The translations under genes and the position numbers were made by a program. Below the pieces are notes generated by a model that saw nothing but the letters and a program-made list of their open reading frames with translations, had not been told where the DNA came from and ran no database searches. Below are positions 45,904 to 55,700 of a stretch of 64,000 nt of DNA, piece by piece (position 1 is the first letter of the stretch; each line of letters opens with the position of its first letter). This DNA is from Virgisporangium aliadipatigenens (lineage in GTDB: Bacteria > Actinomycetota > Actinomycetes > Mycobacteriales > Micromonosporaceae): contig NZ_BOPF01000008.1 in the NCBI RefSeq assembly GCF_016863615.1, positions 248,001-312,000 of the forward strand, in the 5' to 3' direction.

Positions 45904-47499
45904 ATGGTCGTTCAGTCAGAGCCGCTGGTCGATGTCTCCCGGGTGCAGCGGCGGGCCGTGGGACTGCTCGTGTGCACCCAGATCATCGGCGGCATCGGCG
46001 TCGCCATCGGGATCACCGTCGGCGCCCTGCTCGCCGCCGACCTCGGCGGGTCGGCCGCATCGGGACTCGCCTCCAGCGCCGCGGTCATCGGGGGCGGGAC
46101 GCTCGCCGTTCCGGCCACCCGGCTCATGCGCGTCGGCGGGCGGCGGCCGGGACTGGTCTTCGCGTACCTCGTGGGAGCGCTCGGCGCCGTCATCGTCGTG
46201 GCGGGCGCCGGCCTGGGCTCGCTGCCCGTCGTGATTCTCGGGATGGCGCTGTTCGGCGGGGGTTCGACGGCCAACCTGCAGGCCCGGTACGCCGCCGTGG
46301 ACCTCGCGACGCCGGCCACGCGGGGGCGGCAGCTGTCGATCGTGGTTGCCGCCACGACGGTCGGCGCGGTCTCCGGACCCAACGTGGCGGCGCTCGCCGA
46401 CCGGGCCGTGCACGGCTGGGGGATCCGGGAGTACGCGGGGCCGTTCGCGTTCAGCGCGATGGCGTTCGGGCTGGCGGCCGGGTTGCTCTTCCTGCTGATG
46501 CGGCCGGATCCGTTGCGGGTGGCGCGCGAGGTGGCCGCCGCTTCTGCTCCTCCTGCCGGCGCTTCGGACGCTGCTCTTTCTGCCGGCGCTTTGCCGGTCG
46601 GCGGCGCTTCGGGCGCTGGTTTTCCTGGCGGCGCTTCCCCGGTCGGCGGCGCTGCCGTGGTCGGTGGTGCCTCTTCCGTCGGCGGCGCTTCCGGCCTTGG
46701 TGGTGCTGCTTCGTCGGTCGGCGGCGCTTCCGGCCTTGGCGGCGCTCCGGAGGCCGGCCGGGTCGGCGGAGGCGCGGTGGTCTCCGACGACGCGGTGGCT
46801 GTCGGCGAAGCGGCCGGCCGCGGTGGCGCGGCCGCTTCCGGTGGTGCGGTGGCTTCCGGTGGCGCGGCGGTATCCGGAGGCGCGGAGCGGACCGACGGGC
46901 TGGCGGTGGGCTGGCGCGTGGTGGCGGGCAACCCGGCCGCCCGGCTCGGGATGGCCGCAGTGGCCGTCGCGCACCTCGTCATGGTCGGCGTGATGTCGAT
47001 GACGCCGGTGCACCTCGGGCACGGCATCCACGACCGCGAACGCGTCCTCACCGTGGTCGGCTTCGTGCTCAGCATGCACATCGTCGGGATGTACGCGTTC
47101 GCGCCGGTGATGGGCTGGCTCACCGACCGGGTGGGCCGTCGGCCGGTCATCGTCACCGGCGTGGCGCTGCTGCTCGCCGCGTGCGCCGTCGCGGGGACGG
47201 CCGGGTTCCACACGGCGCGGCTGACGGTGGGGCTGGCCCTGCTCGGGCTGGGCTGGTCGGCGGCCACGGTCGCCGGCTCGACGCTGCTGTCCGAGTCCGT
47301 GGCGCTGGCCGTGCGCCCTGCCGCCCAGGGCCTGAACGACCTGGTCATGGGCATCGCCGGCGCCGCGGCCGGGGCGCTGTCCGGGGTGGTGCTGGAGTAC
47401 AGCGGTTACCCGACGCTCGCGCTGATCGCGGCGATCGCGGCCCTGCCGCTGCTCGCCCAGGCGGCCCGGACCCGGTTGGCCCCGACGCCCGCGCGGTAG
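45904..47499 (+). CDS. MFS transporter with a long Gly/Ala/Ser-rich central loop
   Basis: A 531-residue major facilitator. Spans 1-6 occupy about 15-205 (IGGIGVAIGITVGALLAADLGGSAAS onward) and spans 7-12 about 345-525 (LAVGWRVVAGNPAARLGMAAVAVAHLVMVGVMSMTP, GWLTDRVGRRPVIVTG, LLGLGWSAATVAGSTLL). Between them the usual cytoplasmic loop is expanded to about 120 residues of Gly/Ala/Ser/Val repeats (VGGASGLGGA units), making the protein longer than the usual 400. The frame is continuous. ATG 45904 is preferred over an in-frame GTG at 45856. The substrate is unknown. Confidence 0.85.
   Translation: MVVQSEPLVDVSRVQRRAVGLLVCTQIIGGIGVAIGITVGALLAADLGGSAASGLASSAAVIGGGTLAVPATRLMRVGGRRPGLVFAYLVGALGAVIVVAGAGLGSLPVVILGMALFGGGSTANLQARYAAVDLATPATRGRQLSIVVAATTVGAVSGPNVAALADRAVHGWGIREYAGPFAFSAMAFGLAAGLLFLLMRPDPLRVAREVAAASAPPAGASDAALSAGALPVGGASGAGFPGGASPVGGAAVVGGASSVGGASGLGGAASSVGGASGLGGAPEAGRVGGGAVVSDDAVAVGEAAGRGGAAASGGAVASGGAAVSGGAERTDGLAVGWRVVAGNPAARLGMAAVAVAHLVMVGVMSMTPVHLGHGIHDRERVLTVVGFVLSMHIVGMYAFAPVMGWLTDRVGRRPVIVTGVALLLAACAVAGTAGFHTARLTVGLALLGLGWSAATVAGSTLLSESVALAVRPAAQGLNDLVMGIAGAAAGALSGVVLEYSGYPTLALIAAIAALPLLAQAARTRLAPTPAR
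46537..46905 (+). repeat. Minisatellite in the MFS gene
   Basis: About 370 bases of imperfect tandem units (GGCGGCGCTTCCGG-like, about 15-33 bases) encode the Gly/Ala/Ser loop. A 30-odd base block around 46676-46710 recurs nearly unchanged at 46716-46749. Codons ending in T (GCT, TCT, CTT) are frequent here but rare in the flanking gene, suggesting recent expansion. Confidence 0.65.
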
Positions 47500-47508
47500 C
47501 GTTGACCG

Positions 47509-47709
47509 GTGCGACTGACCGACTTCTGGGAACGCCTCGAGCAGGTCTTCGGCGCGGGTTACGCGGCCAGCGTCGCGGAGGACCAGGTGCTGATCGGTCT
47601 CGACGGCCGGACGATCAAGGAAGCGCTCGCGCAGGGTGTGGAGACGGTGACCGTGTGGCGAGCAGTGGTAGCCACCTATCCTGACCGTGTGCCGTCCAGG
47701 CTGCACTGA
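47509..47709 (+). CDS. DUF3046 small protein upstream of recA
   Basis: A 66-residue protein, MRLTDFWERLEQVFGAGYAASVAEDQVLIGLDGRTIKEALAQGVETVTVWRAVVATYPDRVPSRLH, of the DUF3046 family found upstream of recA in actinobacteria (Rv2738c in M. tuberculosis). The function is unknown. GTG 47509 is 9 bases past the MFS stop. The recA promoter lies immediately downstream, so it is probably not simply cotranscribed with recA. Confidence 0.88.
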   Translation: MRLTDFWERLEQVFGAGYAASVAEDQVLIGLDGRTIKEALAQGVETVTVWRAVVATYPDRVPSRLH

Positions 47710-47748
47710 GCGTCATCTGGCCTGCGGATACGGGCGTGTCGCCTTTAC

Positions 47749-47764
47749 TCGTACACATGTTCGG
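47749..47764. promoter_or_regulatory. SOS box (LexA site) upstream of recA
   Basis: TCGTACACATGTTCGG matches the actinobacterial/Gram-positive SOS box TCGAAC-N4-GTTCGA at 10 of 12 fixed positions and lies 123 bases before the recA start. A possible -10, TATTGT (47765-47770), follows directly, so LexA bound here would block that promoter. Confidence 0.75.
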
Positions 47765-47886
47765 GTATTGTCCGCATGGTTGAACCCCGTCCACCAGCCG
47801 CGTTTCTGTCGTACCCGACCTCTAACGTGACGGGCGTGACGACGAGACGGGCATCCGCGAAGACGGCAAACTCAGGAGTGGCAGAC

Positions 47887-48936
47887 ATGGCAGCAGGGCA
47901 GCCCGACCGCGAGAAGGCGCTCAGCCTGGCCCTCGCACAGATCGACAAGCAGTTCGGCAAGGGTTCCATCATGCGGCTCGGCGAGCGGCCGGTCACCCAG
48001 ATGCAGGTGATCCAGACCAGCTCGATCGCGCTCGACGTGGCCCTGGGCATCGGCGGGCTTCCCCGCGGCCGGGTCATCGAGATCTACGGGCCGGAGAGCA
48101 GCGGTAAGACGACGGTGGCGCTGCACGCCATCGCCAATGCCCAGCGCGACGGCGGCATCGCGGCGTTCATCGACGCCGAGCACGCGCTCGACCCCGAGTA
48201 CGCCCGCGCCCTCGGCGTCGACACCGACGCGCTCCTGGTGTCCCAGCCGGACACCGGTGAGCAGGCGCTCGAGATCACCGACATGCTGGTGCGCTCCGGC
48301 GCCCTGTCCATCATCGTCATCGACTCCGTCGCCGCGCTGGTGCCGCGCGCCGAGATCGAGGGCGAGATGGGCGACAGCCACGTGGGTCTGCAGGCCCGGT
48401 TGATGAGCCAGGCCCTGCGTAAGATCACCGGTGCGCTCAACGCCTCCGGCACCACCGCCATCTTCATCAACCAGCTGCGCGAGAAGATCGGCGTGATGTT
48501 CGGGAGTCCGGAGACCACGACCGGTGGTAAGGCCCTGAAGTTCTACGCCTCGGTGCGCCTGGACGTGCGCCGCATCGAGAGCCTCAAGGACGGCACCGAG
48601 GTCGTGGGTAACCGCACCCGCGTCAAGGTCGTGAAGAACAAGGTCGCCTCGCCGTTCAAGCAGGCCGAGTTCGACATCATGTACGGCAAGGGCATCTCGC
48701 GCGAGGGTTCGCTGATCGACGTCGGTGTCGAGCAGTCGATCATTCGCAAGGCCGGCGCCTGGTACACCTACGACGGCGACCAGCTGGGGCAGGGCAAGGA
48801 AAACGCCCGTAACTTCCTGAAGGAAAACCCCGACGTGGCGGCCGAGATCGAGAAGAAGATCAAGGAGAAGCTCGGGGTCGGCGTCGCCATCAGCGACGAG
48901 GGCTCCGGTCCCGCACTGCCTCCGGTGGACTTCTGA
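47887..48936 (+). CDS. recA: Recombinase RecA
   Basis: A 349-residue RecA with Walker [10 protein letters not shown] (68-76) and canonical [48 protein letters not shown] and [12 protein letters not shown] segments. No intein is present. The C-terminus lacks a long acidic tail. ATG 47887 has AGGAG eight bases before it. It is induced presumably through the SOS box at 47749, with recX following after 2 bases. Confidence 0.98.
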   Translation: MAAGQPDREKALSLALAQIDKQFGKGSIMRLGERPVTQMQVIQTSSIALDVALGIGGLPRGRVIEIYGPESSGKTTVALHAIANAQRDGGIAAFIDAEHALDPEYARALGVDTDALLVSQPDTGEQALEITDMLVRSGALSIIVIDSVAALVPRAEIEGEMGDSHVGLQARLMSQALRKITGALNASGTTAIFINQLREKIGVMFGSPETTTGGKALKFYASVRLDVRRIESLKDGTEVVGNRTRVKVVKNKVASPFKQAEFDIMYGKGISREGSLIDVGVEQSIIRKAGAWYTYDGDQLGQGKENARNFLKENPDVAAEIEKKIKEKLGVGVAISDEGSGPALPPVDF

Positions 48937-48938
48937 CG

Positions 48939-50564
48939 ATGGCCGACGAGCGAGGCGGGGCCGACGACGACCGGCCGGCCCCGCACCGCGAGTTCGGTGC
49001 CGGCCCCAACGTGTGGGCCGGTGCGGCGCCGCCGCCGGTCAGCTGGCGCGGGTCGGAGGACCCGGATCCCGCGGCGGCGTCGGAGTTCGGTGCCGGCCCC
49101 AATGTGTGGGCCGACGGGGTCGATCCGGCTGACGCCCGGCCGCCGCGGTTGTCTCGTCGACGCGGCAGCCTCACCGATCCGATCCCGGGCGAGTCTGTCC
49201 CGGGCGACATCCCCGTCCCGGGCGACTTCGACCGGTCCGGGCCCGATCGGCCCATCGGTGCCGGCCGACGCGGCGCTTCCCATCGGCCGGATCTCCCGGA
49301 TTCATATGACGCCGCCGATCCGGACGACCCACGCCGCCCCGCCGGTTTCGACGGTCCTGGCGGCTCGGACCCGTCCGGTGGCCGTGACCGGTCCGGCGCC
49401 TCGGTCGCGCCCGTCGATGCCGGCCCGCCGGGCGGCGCCCGCGGCGGTCTGCCATCGACGGCAGCGACCTCCTCCGCCGATCCGGCCGCCGCCGTCCGCG
49501 AACGCCTCCGGGCCATGCTCGACGGCGCCTCGGCCGGTCAGCCGTCGGCGTCCGCAAGAGGCTCCGGCGGTCCCGGCGGTTCCGGGGCGAAGGCCGACGC
49601 GCCGCGGCGACGCCGTTCGGGGGCCCGCCGGGGCGGTGCCGCCGACCCGTGGGCCGACGACGCGGCGGCGGAGCGCCCCACCCGTGCGCGGCGCCGCAAG
49701 AGCGGCACCCCGGATTCCCCGACGGAATGGGCGCCGGACGCATTCATATCCGCAGCGGATTCCACCGGGGACGCGCCGGATTCCGTCGACGATTCACCGG
49801 AGAATGGGCGTCCGGGAAGGCGACGGCGCGGGGCGGCCGGTTCGAATTACGGTTCCGAATACGACGGCGACGGTTCGGGAAAGCGCACTCGCGGTAAGCG
49901 GCGGGCCGCCGAGGAGGCCACCGGCGATCGTGCCCGCCGGCAGGCGCCGCCGCCCGATCCGGCGAGCGCGGCCCGCGAGATCTGCCTGCGGCTGCTCTCC
50001 GTCCGGCCGCGGACGCGGGTCGAGCTGGACGCGGCGCTGCGCAGGCGCGGGGTCGAGGACCACGTGATCGCCGAGGTGCTGGAGCGGTACGCCGACGTCG
50101 GCATGATCGACGATGCGGCGTTCGCGAAGGCGTGGGTCACCAGCCGGCACCACAGCAAGGGCCTCGCCAAACGCGCGCTCGCCGGCGAATTGCGCCGCAA
50201 GGGCGTGACGGACGACGAGAGCGGCGCGGCGCTGGAGCAGCTGGACGACGAGACCGAGGAGGCGACCGCCCGCGAACTCGTCGCGCGGCGGCTGAAGCAG
50301 GAGCGGGCCGCGCAGCGGCGCCCACGGCGTTCCCCCGGGGAAGGCGACGGGGACGACGACCCGGCGGCGCTCCGCAAAGCGCAGGAGGCGCTGATCCGGC
50401 GGCTCGTCGGGATGCTCGCGCGCAAGGGGTATCCGGCGGGAATGGCCTTCCGCATCGTGAAGGACGCGCTCTCCGAGGAGATCGACAACGCTGAGACGGT
50501 GGAGCTTCTCGACCCTGATGTTTTCGGCGCCGAGGAAGCAGACTTCGATCAACTCCGATCATGA
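48939..50564 (+). CDS. recX: RecA regulator RecX with a 335-residue disordered N-terminal extension
   Basis: A 541-residue protein. The RecX domain, three-helix repeats that bind in the RecA filament groove and limit its activity, spans about 340-530 (AAREICLRLLSVRPRTRVELDAALRRRGVEDHVIAEVLERYADVGMIDDAAFAKAWVTSRHHSKGLAKRALAGELRRKGV). A normal RecX is about 150-200 residues. The N-terminal 335 residues are Gly/Asp/Pro/Ser/Arg-rich, with two identical EFGAGPNVWA motifs at 18-27 and 49-58. ATG 48939 is 2 bases after recA, so the long form is favoured by coupling; internal starts could yield short RecX. The region 49700-49880 has a lower third-position GC. Confidence 0.88.
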   Translation: MADERGGADDDRPAPHREFGAGPNVWAGAAPPPVSWRGSEDPDPAAASEFGAGPNVWADGVDPADARPPRLSRRRGSLTDPIPGESVPGDIPVPGDFDRSGPDRPIGAGRRGASHRPDLPDSYDAADPDDPRRPAGFDGPGGSDPSGGRDRSGASVAPVDAGPPGGARGGLPSTAATSSADPAAAVRERLRAMLDGASAGQPSASARGSGGPGGSGAKADAPRRRRSGARRGGAADPWADDAAAERPTRARRRKSGTPDSPTEWAPDAFISAADSTGDAPDSVDDSPENGRPGRRRRGAAGSNYGSEYDGDGSGKRTRGKRRAAEEATGDRARRQAPPPDPASAAREICLRLLSVRPRTRVELDAALRRRGVEDHVIAEVLERYADVGMIDDAAFAKAWVTSRHHSKGLAKRALAGELRRKGVTDDESGAALEQLDDETEEATARELVARRLKQERAAQRRPRRSPGEGDGDDDPAALRKAQEALIRRLVGMLARKGYPAGMAFRIVKDALSEEIDNAETVELLDPDVFGAEEADFDQLRS

Positions 50565-50857
50565 GTCCTTGACCGAACGGGTCCGGACAACCTAGCCTCG
50601 GCGTTACCGGATGGAGACAGCACAACCACCGCGGGTTTACCGCACAACATAGATCGCATTACGGAAAGACATCAATTTCGGGCCCGTTGGCGACGGGTCC
50701 GCATTACCGGTCGGCGGCCCGTCGACCGGTTCCCGGCATACCGTCGGACGCACGGATACCGCGTTCGGCACGTCGGGATTTGTGCTGCCGCGCAAACGTG
50801 CGTCTCCAGGTACCGGTACGTGCGCCGAACTCCGGCGTACGTCGGGAGGAGGCGACG
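50565..50857. other. 293-base intergenic region before rny
   Basis: This gap is visibly less GC-rich than its surroundings, for example around 50640-50690. It has several short inverted repeats (GGGCCCGTTGGCGACGGGTCCG-type at about 50680-50701) and ends with the strong ribosome site GGGAGGAGG. It likely holds the rny promoter and perhaps the recX terminator; no small ORF with good features was found. Confidence 0.4.
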
Positions 50858-52657
50858 ATGAACCCGGTGGAGATACTGCTCGCCGGTGCCGTTGTTCTCC
50901 TGGCGGTGCTCGTGTTCGGCGCACTCGTCTTCGGGATCAAGCTGCTGCGCACCCTGTCGTCCCCGGCACCGGCCGGCGTTCCGACGGGCGAGCCGGCGCT
51001 GGCGACCCGGACCGCGACCGCACCCGCCGCCCCCTCGGTCGACCAGTCCACGATGGACACGCTGCGGCTCGCCGCGGACGAGGCGGTCGCGACCGCCGAC
51101 GAGGCACGGGCGGCCGCCGCTGCCGCCCGCACGGAGGCCGCCGCCGCGAAGGCCGAGGCGAAGGCCGCCCGCGAGGAGGCGCGGCGCATCCTCGCCGAGG
51201 CGCGCAGCGAGTCCGACGTGATCCTCGACAAGGCGCACAAGCAGGCCGAGCAGGACGCCGCGCAGGCGCGCGCCTCCGCCCGCAAGGCCGGCGAACGCGA
51301 GATCGCCCAGCTGACCACCGCCGCCAAGGAGCAGGCGCAGGACGCCGACCGTCGCCAGCACCGCCTCGACGAGCGCGAACGCCTCCTCACCGCCGAGGCC
51401 GAACGCCTCGCCGAGCGCGACCGGCGGATCAGTGCCGCCGAGACCGACCTGGCCGCCCGCGAGGCCGCCTACGCCGAGCGCGATCAGGCGCTGGCCGAGG
51501 CGGAGGAGGTGCGCCGCCGCGAGCTCGAACGGATCGCCGGCCTCACCGCCGACACCGCCCGCTCGGAGCTGGTCGAGTCGATCGAGACGCAGGCGAAGCG
51601 CGAGGCGGCGCTGCTCGTTCGCGACATCGAGAACGACGCCCGTTCGACGGCGGAGACCCGGGCGCGGCACATCGTGGTCGACGCGATCCAGCGGGTGGCG
51701 AGCGAGCAGACGGCGGAGAGCGTCGTCAGCGTCCTGCACCTGCCCAGCGACGAGATGAAGGGCCGGATCATCGGCCGCGAGGGCCGCAACATCCGCGCGT
51801 TCGAGTCCGTCACCGGCGTCAACCTGATCATCGACGACACACCCGAGGCGGTGTTGCTGTCGTGTTTTGATCCGGTCCGGCGCGAGATCGGCCGGCTCAC
51901 CCTCGAGAAGCTGGTGCTGGACGGGCGGATCCACCCGCACCGCATCGAGGAGGTCTTCGACCAGGCACGCCACGAGGTCGAACGCCTCTGCCTCCGCTCC
52001 GCCGAGGACGCCCTGGTCGAGGTGGGCATCACCGACCTGCACCCGGAGCTGGTGACCCTGCTCGGCCGGCTGCGCTACCGCACCTCCTACGGCCAGAACG
52101 TCCTCAAGCACCTCGTCGAGACCGCGCACATCGCCGGGATCATGGCGGCCGAGCTGCACGTCGACCCGACGCTGATCAAGCGGTGCGCGTTCCTGCACGA
52201 CATCGGCAAGGCGCTCACGCACGAGGTCGAGGGCAGTCACGCGCTCATCGGCGCCGATCTGGCCCGCAAGTTCGGCGAGCACGAGGATGTCGTGCACGCC
52301 ATCGAGGCGCACCACAACGAGGTGCCGCCGCAGACGATCGAAGCCGTTCTGACGCAGGCGTCCGACGCGTGTTCGGGCGGCCGTCCCGGTGCGCGCCGGG
52401 AGAGCCTGGAGGCCTACGTCAAGCGCCTCGAACGGATCGAGGAGATCGCGGGCACCAAGGGCGGCGTGGACAAGGTGTTCGCCATGCAGGCCGGTCGGGA
52501 GATCCGCGTGATGGTGCGACCCGACGACGTCGACGACATCGGGGCCGCCGTGCTGGCGCGCGACGTGGCGAAGCAGATCGAGGAGGAGCTGACCTACCCG
52601 GGCCAGATCCGCGTGACGGTCGTCCGCGAATCCCGCGTCACCGAGATCGCCCGCTGA
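50858..52657 (+). CDS. rny: Ribonuclease Y
   Basis: A 599-residue membrane-bound endoribonuclease initiating mRNA decay. One N-terminal membrane span (ILLAGAVVLLAVLVFGALVFGIKLL) is followed by a long Ala/Glu/Arg coiled coil (about 65-260), a KH domain with GRIIGREGRNIRAFESVTGVNLIIDDTPE (about 300-330) and an HD domain (CAFLHDIGKALTHEVEGSHA, about 444-463). This is the family's usual order, with a longer coiled coil than in Bacillus. ATG 50858 follows GGGAGGAGG by 6 bases. It is convergent with the Hsp70-fusion gene. Confidence 0.94.
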   Translation: MNPVEILLAGAVVLLAVLVFGALVFGIKLLRTLSSPAPAGVPTGEPALATRTATAPAAPSVDQSTMDTLRLAADEAVATADEARAAAAAARTEAAAAKAEAKAAREEARRILAEARSESDVILDKAHKQAEQDAAQARASARKAGEREIAQLTTAAKEQAQDADRRQHRLDERERLLTAEAERLAERDRRISAAETDLAAREAAYAERDQALAEAEEVRRRELERIAGLTADTARSELVESIETQAKREAALLVRDIENDARSTAETRARHIVVDAIQRVASEQTAESVVSVLHLPSDEMKGRIIGREGRNIRAFESVTGVNLIIDDTPEAVLLSCFDPVRREIGRLTLEKLVLDGRIHPHRIEEVFDQARHEVERLCLRSAEDALVEVGITDLHPELVTLLGRLRYRTSYGQNVLKHLVETAHIAGIMAAELHVDPTLIKRCAFLHDIGKALTHEVEGSHALIGADLARKFGEHEDVVHAIEAHHNEVPPQTIEAVLTQASDACSGGRPGARRESLEAYVKRLERIEEIAGTKGGVDKVFAMQAGREIRVMVRPDDVDDIGAAVLARDVAKQIEEELTYPGQIRVTVVRESRVTEIAR

Positions 52658-52668
52658 TCCGCGCGACG

Positions 52669-52740
52669 GATCTTGACGAGCGGTAGCTCATGTAGGTCAA
52701 CTCGTTCGAGAACACGCGTGAGCGACCGCCCGTCAAGATC
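52669..52740. terminator. Long imperfect hairpin between rny and the Hsp70 fusion
   Basis: A 24-base left arm (52669-52692, GATCTTGACGAGCGGTAGCT...) pairs with 52717-52740 (...GCCCGTCAAGATC) with two mismatches and one G-T pair, loop 24 bases. It lies between convergent stops (52657 and 52749) and most likely terminates both transcripts. No U-tract follows, typical of actinobacterial terminators. Confidence 0.65.
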
Positions 52741-52748
52741 TGCGAGGG

Positions 52749-55700
52749 CTACTTGGCGATCAGCTTCTCGCCGTTGATCTGGCCGTCCTTCACCTTGAAC
52801 GCCCACACCGTCGACGTGGTGGCATCGAGGTCGCCCTTGTCGGTGAACTTGATCCGGTGCGACACACCCGCCTTGTCGTATGAATCCACGTAGCTCTCCA
52901 CGTCGGCCCGCGTCGCCTTGCCCGCGGCCATCGCGTTGAGCAGCACGTTCGCGGCGTCGTACGCCTCCGGCGCGTTGTAGCCGGTCGCGTTGAACCGCTT
53001 CTTGTAGTCCTCGCCGAAGTTCTCACCCGCCTCCGACGGCGGCACGCACGGGCACGTGATGACCACGCCCTCCGCGTTCTCCTTGCCGGCCTTTTCGACG
53101 AACGAGGAGCGGAAGATCCGGTCCCAACCAATGATCTTGATGTCCTTGCGGGCCGCGCGTACCTGCTTCACGAACTCGCCGCCGGCCACCGAGTAGCCGA
53201 GGTAGTAGACCGCGTCCGCCGTCGCCGAGGTGATCTGGTTGACGATGCCGCCGAAGTCGGTCTGGTTCGTCTCGATGTCGGCCCGGCCGACGAACGCCGT
53301 GTTGAGCTTCAGCCGCGCCTCGGCGGCCATGTCCAGCGTCCGGTCGTCCTTGTCGGCGACCACGAAGACCTTCCGCGCCCGGAAATCGTTCAGCAGGTAG
53401 CGGACCGCCGCCTCGTTCTGGTCCGCGTCCGATGCCACAGTCCGGTGGAACGACTTGTACTTGCCGCTGAACTCCGACATCGACAGAGCGGGGGAGATCA
53501 CCGGAATGCCGGCGGCGTCGAGGATCGGCAGCACCCGCTCCGCCTCGTCCAACCAGAACGGCCCCACCACGCCCAGGATCTTGGGATCAGCGGTGATCTC
53601 ATTGGCCAGCCGCGCAGCGGTCTCGGCCTCGCCCTTCGTGTCGAACTCCTGCAGCGACGCCGCGCATCCCGAGTGTTCCCGGTTGAACTTGTCGATCGCC
53701 ATCTGAACGCCGTTGCGCGCGGCCTCGCTGTCGGCCTTGGCGTCCCCGCTCAGCACACCGAGGTAAGCGATCTTGTAGCCGCACGCCGGAGAGGCCGCCA
53801 CGGGCACGGACGGCCCGGGCTTCTTCGGATCGGGATCCCGCGACAGGTAGATGCCGCCGCCGATGAGCAGCGCCAGCACCACGACACCGGCGGTGACCCC
53901 GGCCCACAGCTTCCCCCGCGAACGGCCTCGCTCCGGCGGCACCGCCGGCCCACCCGGCGCACCGGCCGGCCAGTTGGCGGTAGCCGGACCCGACTGCACG
54001 GGCACGGCACCGGTCACCCCCGTCCGCGCGAACGGATGCGTCGGAACCGCCCCGGTCGCCGCCCCGGACACGACCCCCGCCGGCCCCGACACCGGAACGC
54101 CACCCGCCGGCCCGGACACCGGCCGGAGCGGCCCGCCCGGACCTACCGCGCTCACGCCCTGCGGACCCGTCGTCTGCCCCGGAACCGGCACCGTCGGCTG
54201 CTGCCCGGTGATCGGCTGCTGCCCAGGAATCGGCTGACCGCCGACCTGCTGCCCGAGAACTGGCGCACCACTGACCTGCTGCCCGGGGATCGGCGGGCCG
54301 GAGATCTGCGGCCCCATGGCATGAGCCCCGGTGACCTGCGGCCCCGTGACCTGAGGGCCGGTGACCTGCGGCCCGATCTGGCCGGCGGCGTACGGCCCGG
54401 CCGGCATCGGGATGACGATGTGCTGGCCGGTCGTGGGGTCGATGCCCTGCTGGCCCTGCTGCGGCCAGGTCGGGAAGCCCGGAGTCAGCCCCTGCGCAGG
54501 TTGGCCGGGGGCCGCCATGGCACCCGTCTGAGGAGCACCACCCTGAGCGGGAACTCCCGGCACGCCGCCGGTCGGCACGGCACCCGGCTGTCCAGCGACT
54601 CCGGCCGCCCCCGCACCGCCGGCCTGACCGCCGACTCCACCCTGCTGCCCGACGCCCTGCTGTCCGACGCCGCCGGCCTGGCCGATGACGCCCGGCTGCC
54701 CGGCGCTGCCCTGCTGTCCGACGCCGGCCGGCTGGCCGCCGGTCTGCCCGAGGGCGCCCGGTTGTCCCGCGCCGCCCGCCGGCCCGACACCGGGCTGCGC
54801 CGCCGCACCCGTCACGCCGCCCTGCCCGCCTGCGCCCGGCTGGCCGAAAGCTCCTGACTGATCCGCCGCGCTCGGCTGGCCCGGGATCGCGGGCTGGCCG
54901 CCGGGGTAGCCCGGCTGGCCGGGCACACCGGGCTGACCGAACGCTCCGATCTGCACGGTCGCTTCGGACTGGCCCGCCCCCTGCGCCGGAATCCCCGGCT
55001 GCCCGTACTGGCCGACTCCCGCCGCACCGGGCGCGCCGACGCCGGGCTGACCCGCCGCTCCGGGCTGCGCCGAAACGCCGGCCTGCCCCGGTGCGCCGGC
55101 CGCGCCACCCTGCCCGCCGTACCCCGCCTGTCCCACGCCCCCGGGCTGGCCGGCTACGGCCTGCCCCGGTACGCCCTGCGCGCCTGCCGCTGCGCCGTAT
55201 CCCGGCTGCCCGGGCACTGCGGGCGATCCCGGCTGCGCGCCGTATCCAGCCTGTCCCGGTATGCCTTGTGCGCCGCCCGCTCCGCCGTATCCGGCCTGCC
55301 CTGGCATGCCTTGTGCGCTGGCCGCTGCGCCGTATCCCGGCTGCGCGGGCACTCCGCCGGGCCCGCCGGTTGTGGGCTGTCCGGGCACTGCGGGCGATCC
55401 CGGCTGCGCGCCGTATCCGGCCTGCCCCGGTACGCCCTGCGCGCCGGCCGCTCCGCCGTATCCCGGCTGCCCGGCCACTCCGCCCGCTCCCGCGACTCCA
55501 GGCTGTCCGGGCACCGCCGGCGATCCCGGCTGCGCGCCGTACCCCGGCTGCCCAGGCACACCACCCTGTCCCGGCTGCCCGGCACCGACCACCCCCGGCG
55601 ATCCGGGCACAGCCGGCGACCCCGGCCGCCCGTATCCGGGATGTCCGGGAACGGCCGGCGATCCGGGAGTTCCCACGGATCCGGCTTGAGCGGGATAAGC

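Noticed and set aside
55150-55700. CRISPR-like repeat array
   Set aside because: Repeats are coding, degenerate and without unique spacers of constant length.
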